A stretch of DNA of 64,000 bases from CALDTK01 sp965215215 (GTDB lineage: Bacteria > Bacteroidota > Bacteroidia > Chitinophagales > Saprospiraceae). The position numbers were made by a program, and so were the translations under genes. The notes beneath the pieces were generated by a model. The model was not told where the DNA came from, searched no databases, and was given only the letters and a program-made list of their open reading frames with translations. Positions 10,576 through 17,612 of this stretch are shown here, piece after piece; the stretch's first letter is position 1; each line of letters begins with the position of its first letter. The stretch covers positions 1,240,001 to 1,304,000 of the forward strand of contig OZ244043.1 in assembly GCA_965215215.1 (NCBI GenBank), written 5' to 3'.

Positions 10576-10931
10576 TGGGGCGCCTAATACGCAGGACACA
10601 TACCCTGCTTAAGTTGATGGCGAATAGTGGCTTATTTGCACGAACTCAACCGTACCAGCTGTATTATACAGTTTGGGCGGTGTGTATAGTTGCGGCCGCG
10701 TACGTGTGCGTTGGGATACGGCAAGTCCATGTGTACGACCTGGCAGCTCACTACGGGATTGCGTATGTGGTACTTGCGATATCGGGAATTGCAGACTCGA
10801 CGTTTACGCGAATTGGGCGAAAGTTCAGATTAACATCACTCCGGCTACGTTGGTTAGTTCGGGTGGCAAACGTCGCTCTATTGTTAGCGGCGTGTGCGTC
10901 AGCATGGTACATCTCATGCCAGTTGGAGTGA
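10575..10931 (+). CDS. Predicted membrane immunity protein for tail A
   Basis: A 118-residue protein whose ATG shares a base with the toxin stop (TAATG), the tightest coupling possible and typical of toxin/immunity pairs. It has about three hydrophobic segments (YTVWAVCIVAAAYVCV, IAYVVLAISGIA, VANVALLLAACASAWY) separated by basic loops, so it should sit in the inner membrane. No family is recognised. A membrane immunity protein fits a toxin tail that acts in or at the membrane. GC is below the core average, matching tail A rather than the scaffold, so toxin tail and immunity gene probably moved together. Confidence 0.6.
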   Translation: MGRLIRRTHTLLKLMANSGLFARTQPYQLYYTVWAVCIVAAAYVCVGIRQVHVYDLAAHYGIAYVVLAISGIADSTFTRIGRKFRLTSLRLRWLVRVANVALLLAACASAWYISCQLE

Positions 10932-10990
10932 GCCCGGCGGCGGCGCAGTTCCAAACTTGCGATGCGTGGTGCGTTGCGTCGGCGCTCGAT

Positions 10991-11246
10991 CTAGGCGGCG
11001 AGCTGTCGCGTGAGGTTAGCCTTGAGGATGAATGCGTCGAGCAGTTCGGAGGCGGTACGTCGGTGGTGGTCGTCGAGGTCTTGGGTCTTGGCGAAGAGCC
11101 TGAGGAGGTGCTCGTCGGCGATCTGAGAGCCGGCGCGCTCGGCGCTGGGTCCGTACATGAGTTCGTCGATGGTGACATCGAGACCGCGGGCGAGCCGCTC
11201 GGCGACCTCGAGGATTGGGGTGGAGCGGCCGCGTTCGTAGTTGTAC
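10991..11246 (-). pseudogene. XRE-family regulator, C-terminal fragment
   Basis: The reverse strand reads from YERGRSTPILEVAERLARG to a stop at 10991. This is the second half of a helix-turn-helix XRE domain followed by the helical tail DELMYG...LLRLFAKTQDLDDHHRRTASELLDAFI usual in small XRE repressors. The first half of the HTH, including the start, is missing: the sequence upstream of about 11246 belongs to toxin tail B on the other strand. It is GC-rich, unlike its flanks, so it is a truncated remnant probably brought in and broken by recombination within the cassette array. Confidence 0.65.
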
Positions 11247-11849
11247 GACGCCGCGCAAAGAGGAATAGAGCCATCACAGCAAATCAATCTTGCACAACCA
11301 TTTTTAGTTGATAACGCGCGCATACAGGGAGAAACTAACCTCATGCTACTCGGAAGCTTCATAAGTGGAGTAGGGCCAGAGTTTACTGTATTTTCTCCAG
11401 CTTCAGATGCGTCGGAGGAGCTTAGGGAGTCTAGAGCGCTCACACTTGCCATTAGTGACAGTAAGTTGGGGACATCCAATGCGAGATCTCACGGCGGATG
11501 GAGCATTTACTCGTATGTATTACTAAATGATTGGAAGATATTTGCCGCATATGATTTGCTACCATTTTATCACAATAAGGTAGAGACACTAATTGCTTCG
11601 TGCAACGTTGCCTACAAGGAGGGCGAGGGCGGCTGTATGGACACGTATGTGTTCAATACCACTTCCGCGTACTCGGGGGACCTACTAAAAGAGGAATACG
11701 AAGTACTAAGAGTACAGTTACCCGAACCTAAGTTTGTAAATGACAAAAAGTACGTTGGCGCAAGATCCATACGGAGGGAGCCCGGCGGACCAGTACCTTT
11801 TGGAAACGTTGGCCAACTGTACTCGCTTGGGTGCATCAATTTTGAGTGA
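11241..11849 (+). pseudogene. Orphan toxin tail B without scaffold
   Basis: About 200 codons of open, AT-richer sequence with no proper start (TTG at 11241 lies in the XRE remnant; real homology probably begins near 11270). It reads through VGPEFTVFSP, ALTLAISDSK and GGWSIYSYVLLNDWKIFAAYD to a stop that overlaps a small membrane-protein gene (TGATG). No toxin family is recognised. Position, composition, lack of start and coupled partner all fit a displaced C-terminal toxin cassette, expressed only if recombination joins it to a scaffold. Confidence 0.5.
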
Positions 11850-12058
11850 TGGGACACCTATCTATAGCTCTACTAATGATCCCCGCGTTCGGGGTTGCAG
11901 TCTTCGTCGGACGTGCAGTTGATCGCTTTATCGTCCAGAAGCTAGACGGAGCCAGGGGGTGCTTGGTACTTTTGTGCCGTATAGCTGCTGCGACGGTGGT
12001 TGTCCCGGGAATCACGTTTTTTGGCGGGGTAGCTCTCTCCGAGCTGTTGTCGATATAG
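11849..12058 (+). CDS. Predicted membrane immunity protein for tail B
   Basis: A 69-residue protein with two hydrophobic segments (IALLMIPAFGVAVFVG and VLLCRIAAATVVVPGITFFGGVAL) around a basic loop. The ATG at 11849 overlaps the tail B stop by one base, as in the tail A pair; an in-frame GTG sits one codon before. No family is recognised. Retaining an intact immunity gene beside an orphan tail would protect against kin expressing that tail. A core-segment copy begins about 15 bases after its stop. Confidence 0.5.
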   Translation: MGHLSIALLMIPAFGVAVFVGRAVDRFIVQKLDGARGCLVLLCRIAAATVVVPGITFFGGVALSELLSI

Positions 12059-12072
12059 CTGCTGGCGAGTTG

Positions 12073-12291
12073 CGGGGGGACGCCGGGGCGCTCGTGCGCA
12101 CGATCGCCCACGAGCTCGGGCACGGGGCGTTCCGGTTGGAGCACTTGGACGTGCGCTACGCCTCGGAGGGGTACGCGGGCGGGGCGACCGATAACCTGAT
12201 GGAGTCCGCGAACGGGGGGCGTGCACCTCGGGAAGTGGCAGGGGGACAACTGCCACGATCCGGAGTTTAACGTCGCAGTCTTCGACGACGA
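12073..12291 (+). repeat. Toxin core segment, copy 2 (displaced)
   Basis: Matches 9534-9752 at about 90 percent, including HELGHGAFRLEH and TDNLMESANGG. One extra G (six instead of five after GAAC, near 12210) shifts the frame before HLGKWQ, and the conserved Trp of KWQWDN is Gly here. It provides homology for swapping tail C into the expressed gene; the frame error would be bypassed if crossover occurs downstream of it. Confidence 0.85.
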
Positions 12292-13708
12292 ATCCGAGGC
12301 GGAGAGCCTGGTGGCGCGCAACTTCGCGTGCATCGATCCCCAGCGCGACATCAAGTTCACCGGGACGACGTACCGGGACCCATCAGGCTTCGTCATCGAC
12401 ATTGGAGAGGACTTTGCACCCTATGCGACCCTGAAGGGTGACAGTACTGAAGGGGGAGCTGGTACGCTGAGCGGGATCATCCGGAAGAGCACGTTCGAAG
12501 TGTATTACCACAGCGGCTCCGACGAGGCGACGGGAACGTCGACGTACCGCCCGAGCGAGCGGAACTGGTTGGTCGGTAACGAGGCGGAACTGGAGTTCGA
12601 GATCACACTGGTCCGGACGGCCGCCGAGCTGACAATTGACGGGGAGTCGTGTGAGCTGAGCGTCGTGACGGGCGAAGAGGCCCGCGAGATAATCGATCTT
12701 GAGGAGTGCGGGTGCCCGGACGCGTCGCTGGAGCCCGGCGCTCCCTGCAACGTTAGCGCGAGCTACGCGGCTGGTTCGGTGCACGACCCGTTCGAACTGG
12801 TCGACGTGAGCGACGTGGAGGCGATACAGGAGGCGATCGACGCCCTGGCAGAAGCGCACGAGTTGAACATCGTGGTCGACGTGCGCAGCGAGGAGTGCGT
12901 GTCGTACCAGACGTTGGCCGTGGCGCCTGAACGCGGCGGGGATAGCATCTCGATACTCGTGCTATCGCGTACTGACGCCAACCTCGTGGAGACATCTGTG
13001 GTGATCAGTTGCGCGGCAGACCTGGAGGAGAAGATTGGGGAGGCTTACGTCGAGTACCTCGTAGAGGATCTGTACGACGGCGAGTTTGCCGGGTACGAGT
13101 TCGGGCGACGGATGGTAGCGATCATTGGGGCACTGGCGAAGCCGGCGCCCGGTGATCCGCTACGTAAAATGCTAGTCGTACACCCAAGTAATCGAAACAC
13201 GGTAGGTGGGTACTTCGGGTGTGTGCGGAATCAGGTGACACCGAATTGTGATCGTTACGCGAACGGCAACATCCCAACGTATTCGGGCAAAAACAAGGGG
13301 CACGATGGCGTCGATCTGAGGGCTACGGTGAGCACGGAAATATTTTCTATGTTCGAAGGTGAGGTAATGTTAACCCTAACAACAGTCCCGTTTGCGACAG
13401 ACGACCCGAGTCACTTCGGCAACAAGGTCAGGATCAAACATGACTGGCAGCAGTATGGTGGGCAACCAGGTGATCCGGACATAATTACGTACTACACTCA
13501 CATGAACGACGTGTCAGTAGGGGTTGGAGACGTAGTAGAAGCCGGAGAACTGATTGGGCACACGGGCAATACAGGCAACGCTTCTAGGATCAACGAAGAT
13601 CGGTACCACTCGCACATCGTGGTCTTTAGGGGGAGCCCGACGAAAGCGAACGTAGTCGACCCATCTGAGTATTTTCACACTAGGCTGTGTCTCATAAATA
13701 CGTTTTGA
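12221..13708 (+). pseudogene. Orphan toxin tail C with M23 peptidase domain
   Basis: An open frame of 495 codons entered by GTG at 12221 in the displaced core segment; it lacks signal peptide and scaffold. After the HLGKWQGDNCHDP junction come about 300 unrecognised residues (a cysteine-bearing part ECGCPD...GAPC, then an alpha/beta part). A LytM/M23 endopeptidase domain follows: zinc ligands in GHDGVDL (His, Asp) and the HxH of YHSHIVV, with YYTHMNDV and AGELIGHTGNTG between them. M23 enzymes cut peptidoglycan cross-links. An IS insertion replaced the last codons: the original end was HTSVMD-stop, now HTRLCLINTF. The domain itself is intact, so the cassette could work if joined to a scaffold. 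Confidence 0.7.
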
Positions 13709-14625
13709 GGATATAGCGGATGAAGGCGAGCTCGACCATCGCGAGGAAGTTGACCGCGAGCTTCTCGTACCGGGTCGCGAACCGGCGGCACTCCTTGAGC
13801 CACCCGATCGACTGCTCGACGGCCGCGCGCGCCCTGTAGGTCGCCTCGCCGAAGCGGGGCCGCGGGCCGCGCTTGCGGCGGCGTTTGCCCGCCGGGACCT
13901 TCCGCTCGGGGATCCGCGCGCGGATCCCCCGCGCCCGTAGCGCCCGCCGCAACGCTGTCGAGTCGTACGCGCGATCGGCGACGAGTTCCGCGGGGCGAAC
14001 CCGCGGGCGGCCCGGACCCGCGCCCGGGAGCCGGACCCGCTCCAACGCCGCGGCGCAGTGGCTCACGTCGCTCGCCCGGCCCCCGCTCGACGCCGCGGCG
14101 AGCGGGACGCCGCCGCGATCACAGACGTAATGAACCTTCGTCGTGACCCCGCCCCGCGAACGTCCGAGGGCGTGGTCGCGGGGTTCGACGAGGGGTCGGG
14201 CCCCCCTTTTTTCTCGGCCCCCACCGAGTCGTGACGCGCGCCGGCGGCGGATTTGTGCGCGCGGACCGCGGTCGAGTCGACCTCCCACAACCCGAGGTCG
14301 ATGAGGCCGGCGCCGTCGAGGCGTAAGTGGAGCCGCGCGAGGACGCGCGCGAAGGTCCCGTCGCGGCGATACCGATTGAAGCGCCCGTAGACGCTCTTCC
14401 ACGCCCCGTAGCGCGCGGGCAGGTCCCGCCACGGCGCCCCCGAGCACAGGACCCAGAGCATCCCGTCGAACATCCGGCGATGGTCCTTGAAGGGAGCCCC
14501 CCGCTTGCCGGCGTTGCTCGGGAACAGATCCGCGATCGTAGCCCACTGCTCGTCAGTCAGTTCGTAACGTCCCATGCCCTAGACAACTACCGCGAAACTC
14601 CGCAGTTCGATTTATGAGACACAGC
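13684..14625. mobile_element. IS5-family insertion sequence, complete
   Basis: A 942-bp element with perfect 16-bp terminal inverted repeats (GCTGTGTCTCATAAAT at 13684-13699 and its complement at 14610-14625), flanked by a 4-bp target duplication CTAG (13680-13683 and 14626-14629). One transposase in two overlapping frames fills it on the minus strand. Its GC is very high compared with the flanking cassette, so it arrived separately. Removing the element and one CTAG restores the tail C gene ending TGA at 14640-14642, three bases before the next start. Confidence 0.92.
13692..14575 (-). CDS. IS5-family transposase, programmed -1 frameshift
   Basis: OrfA starts at 14575 (MGRYELTDEQWATIADLFP) and runs to 14063; orfB continues the protein to 13692 (ending AFIRYILKTYL). 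The frames join at a run of A6G6 (transcript sense, about 14201-14212), whose A_AAA_AAG heptamer is a classic -1 slippage site; the geometry requires exactly -1. The DDE residues are present: Asp in WEVDSTAVRAHKS, Asp in LVADRAYDS and Glu in AAVEQSIGWLKECRRF. Fusion length is about 293 residues, normal for the IS5/IS427 group. It appears functional. Confidence 0.88.
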
Positions 14626-14645
14626 CTAGCGTAATGGACTGATCA

Positions 14646-15215
14646 ATGAAGCTATTTCTATTTATAAATGCAATATGCTTAGTCAGCGGTGTTGGAAGAT
14701 ATCAGCAAGTCGACGGCTCAGGGGGCATATCAATAGCGAAGCCTCGGATATTTGAACTGACTATAAGTCAGGATGAATCTGTAATAGATAGTCTAATTAA
14801 ACTTAAAGGCTTAGATTTCACCCTGCAGACGGGTGAGGATGAGGCTTCAGTCGGGGACAGCTCTAAGATTTACTTTTCGGATCAGGTGTCTCTGTCTTAC
14901 TCGAAACCTGAGAATGGTGATTGGAGACTGTTAGGTCTAACGGCGACGTGTGATAGCTGCTTTGTGCTGCGGGCCGGGGAACAAATAATAGTTGGTCAGA
15001 GTATAGTTGATGTTGCGAAGGAGTATCCCGAACTAGTGGCTGAAATACAGCCGGAGGTAGTTGCTGACAGCGTTCGGCTATCGAGAGTAGGAAGCTTGTC
15101 GCTCGCTTTTAAGAGGAGCGTCGATCATGTGTCAATATATCCCTACGGACTTGTCCACATATACTTTGAAGCCGGGCGAGTAAGTCGATTTGCAGTTCAA
15201 CACCAATTGGAATAG
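14646..15215 (+). CDS. Predicted exported immunity protein for M23 tail C
   Basis: A 189-residue AT-rich gene with an N-terminal hydrophobic leader (MKLFLFINAICLVSGVG). The mature part resembles no recognised family; it has an acidic character and two nearby cysteines (CDSC). Without the IS it would start 3 bases after the tail C stop. An exported immunity protein is what a peptidoglycan-cutting M23 toxin would need, since the target lies in the periplasm (inference). The IS now separates it by 0.94 kb from the toxin tail and probably changes its transcription. Confidence 0.5.
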   Translation: MKLFLFINAICLVSGVGRYQQVDGSGGISIAKPRIFELTISQDESVIDSLIKLKGLDFTLQTGEDEASVGDSSKIYFSDQVSLSYSKPENGDWRLLGLTATCDSCFVLRAGEQIIVGQSIVDVAKEYPELVAEIQPEVVADSVRLSRVGSLSLAFKRSVDHVSIYPYGLVHIYFEAGRVSRFAVQHQLE

Positions 15216-15560
15216 AGAGATATGGCACATGCGGATTAGCATTAACAGTAGGCCATATATCCAAGCCAATAGAGTGCTTAGGGAGTATCTGTCTTGTATT
15301 GGACTAATGTTCGAGCAATGTTGTTTGACTACTTTCCCCCAGAGGGAGTACCAGTTTCATTACCAAGTGAGCGCGCGTACCCTCTATCTTTGTTCTTCAC
15401 TTGAAGCCCCGCGGGCACGGTACCTCCGGCGGTCGGATAAAAGATGTAGGAAATCCACTAAAACTCGATATGGAGCGCTAGCTTGGGTCCTATCTCTACC
15501 CCGATCGCTAACCTGCAGCCGAGGGACCGAAGTCATCACCGGCGGAACGCTGCAGGGAGA
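15216..15560. other. Degenerate sequence between cassettes C and D
   Basis: No intact gene. Short open stretches on the plus strand change frame repeatedly (for example YGTCGLALTVGHISKPIE, then MLFDYFPPEGVPVSLPSERA in another frame). These look like remains of coding sequence from an old tail or immunity gene rather than neutral spacer. Confidence 0.35.
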
Positions 15561-15751
15561 ACACTTGACCTCCTAGAGGACAGCAAAAAACTTGCAACTG
15601 GGTCAACTACCAGTGGGATAACTCCCATAATCGCGAGTTCAGCGTCGCGCTGTTCGACGATGAGGAGGGAGGTGAGCTAGTCGCGGGTGTACCTCCTGTA
15701 AGTACAGTACTATGGAGGGTACAATTGACCAATTTGGAGCTGGTGCGATAG
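15561..15751 (+). pseudogene. Decayed toxin cassette D, junction remnant
   Basis: Plus-strand frames read TLDLLEDSKKLATG and then, after a +1 shift at about 15596, NWVNYQWDNSHNREFSVALF with DDEEGGELVAG, ending at a TAG (15749-15751). This aligns with the junction of the expressed toxin (LGKWQWDNCHDPESNVALFDDD). It is more diverged than the copy at 12073 and has lost the upstream zincin part, so it is an older cassette. Sequence to 15990 shows only broken frames. Confidence 0.6.
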
Positions 15752-15989
15752 CTACAGTAGCCCACTCGCCTCTTTTGCCCGCACGAAGATGGCCCGGATC
15801 GAGGTTGCCGAATACTACCTATCAGTTTGCCCTCCAGTTTCAGAAACCTGCCGCACCCTGGCAATCAAATCCTGATCGTACAGTATACGGAGCCTAAGCA
15901 ACGGCATCAGAGAAGAAGGTACGCAGGTGCCAGTTCTGGCCGGCAGACATTTTCGGCCACACCTTCAACTCTGCGTACCAGACAAACCC

Positions 15990-17564
15990 CTACTCCCTCC
16001 CCGCCAACCGCAACTCATAAACATCCTCCCGCCGATCCTTCAAATTCCGCACACTCCCAAACTCGTGCAGCTCCTTCAGTAGATCCAAATCCACATCCGC
16101 CACCAACACCATCTCGGTATTTGGTGTCGCCTCGGCCTTTACCCCGTTGCTCGGGAAGGCGAAGTCGCAGGGCGTGAACACCACCGACTGCGCAAAGGAC
16201 ATGTCCATGTTATGCACCTTCGGCAGGTTGCCCACCGAACCGGCAATAGCTACGTAGCACTCGTTCTCGATCGCACGTGCCTGCGCGCAGTGGCGCACGC
16301 GGGAGTACCCGTTCTGCGTATCCGTGAGGAAAGGCACGAACAGCAACTGCATCCCCTCCTCGGCTAACAGGCGCGGTAGCTCCGGGAACTCCACGTCGTA
16401 GCAAATCAACACGCCGATCTTGCCGCAGTCGGTGTCGAAGGTCTTCACCTGCTTGCCGCCGCGCATGCCCCAGACACTCGCCTCGTCGGGCGTGACGTGG
16501 ATCTTCTCGAAGCGATCCGTCGTGCCGTCGCGCCGACAGAGGTAGCCTACGTTGCGCAGCACCCCGTCGTCGCCCATCTCCGGCATCGAGCCGGTGATGA
16601 TGTTGATGTTGTAGCTCACCGCAAAGGCCGAAAACTGGTTGCGCAACGGCACCGTGTACTCGGCCAAACGCCGGATCGCATCCGCGGTGGCCAGGTGGTT
16701 GTGCTCCGCCATCAGCGGCGCGTTGAAAAACTCGGGGAACAACACAAAATCGCAGCGGTAATCACTCACCGCGTCCACGAAGTACTCGACCTGTTCCGCG
16801 AGGTCTTCAAGGGCTTTGTACGGGCGCATCTGCCACTGCACGAGCCCTAGGCGAACAACGACCTTGTCCGTCTGCAACGGACTCACCGACTCGTCCTGGT
16901 AGTACACATTGTCCCACACCATCAGCGCGGCGTACTCCTTACTCTCGCTGTCGCCCTCCAGGTAGCCCGTCAGGATGCGGCGCACGTGAAAGTCGTTGCT
17001 CAACTGAAAATTGAGTACCGGGTCGTGAATCTCCCGCACGCGCACCTTGTCGATGTACTGGCGGGGGGTCAGCTCCGCCGATGACTTCTCGTAGTTGGGC
17101 AAACGCCCGCCGAATACAATCCCCGCCAGGTTCAGCCGCTCGCACAGCTCCTTGCGGTAGTCGTAGAGTCGCCGCCCGAGCCGCAGTCCGCGGAAGCGAG
17201 GCCGGATAAACACGTCGACGCCGTAAAACCAGGTCCCCTTATCGCTGTGCGTCGAGAACGTGTAGTTCGCCGTCGCCTGCCGGTAGGTGTGCGAGCGGTC
17301 GGCGAACTGATTCGACACCCGGATCCCGAGCGCACAACCCGCCACCTCGCCGTTGATCAGGATCACCGCCTGCCCTTCCGGAAACTTCTTGATCAGGGCG
17401 TCGACGTGCTTCTTGTCCCAGGCTGCGTTGGGGAGGGCAGAATACGCCTCCAGCATCGCCTCTTTGAGGGCCGGATAATCAGCCGGGGTAAGGAGCCGAA
17501 GCTCGACTTTATCGATGGTCGGCTGCGCGAGCGCAACGTTGGCGGGCTGGGTGTTTTCGGTCAT
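15990..17564 (-). CDS. GNAT acetyltransferase / carbon-nitrogen hydrolase fusion
   Basis: About 524 residues from the ATG at 17564 (MTENTQPANVAL); an ATG 15 codons upstream is possible but adds an unlikely extension. Residues about 20-190 form a GNAT acetyltransferase domain with the acetyl-CoA loop RPRFRGLRLGRRLYDYR. From about 225 a nitrilase-superfamily domain follows, with the catalytic Glu in LFPEF, Lys in FEKIHVT and Cys in VLICYDVEFPE. This two-domain amidohydrolase is widespread in bacteria; its substrate is not established. The gene converges on the degenerate end of the toxin island and is divergent from the prolyl oligopeptidase gene (48 bases between starts), so they share a regulatory region. 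Confidence 0.9.
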   Translation of the reverse strand: MTENTQPANVALAQPTIDKVELRLLTPADYPALKEAMLEAYSALPNAAWDKKHVDALIKKFPEGQAVILINGEVAGCALGIRVSNQFADRSHTYRQATANYTFSTHSDKGTWFYGVDVFIRPRFRGLRLGRRLYDYRKELCERLNLAGIVFGGRLPNYEKSSAELTPRQYIDKVRVREIHDPVLNFQLSNDFHVRRILTGYLEGDSESKEYAALMVWDNVYYQDESVSPLQTDKVVVRLGLVQWQMRPYKALEDLAEQVEYFVDAVSDYRCDFVLFPEFFNAPLMAEHNHLATADAIRRLAEYTVPLRNQFSAFAVSYNINIITGSMPEMGDDGVLRNVGYLCRRDGTTDRFEKIHVTPDEASVWGMRGGKQVKTFDTDCGKIGVLICYDVEFPELPRLLAEEGMQLLFVPFLTDTQNGYSRVRHCAQARAIENECYVAIAGSVGNLPKVHNMDMSFAQSVVFTPCDFAFPSNGVKAEATPNTEMVLVADVDLDLLKELHEFGSVRNLKDRREDVYELRLAGRE

Positions 17565-17612
17565 ACGAAGCTGCAATAACGTGCAAGCTAGCTCCCGGGT
17601 TAGCTTCACGCC

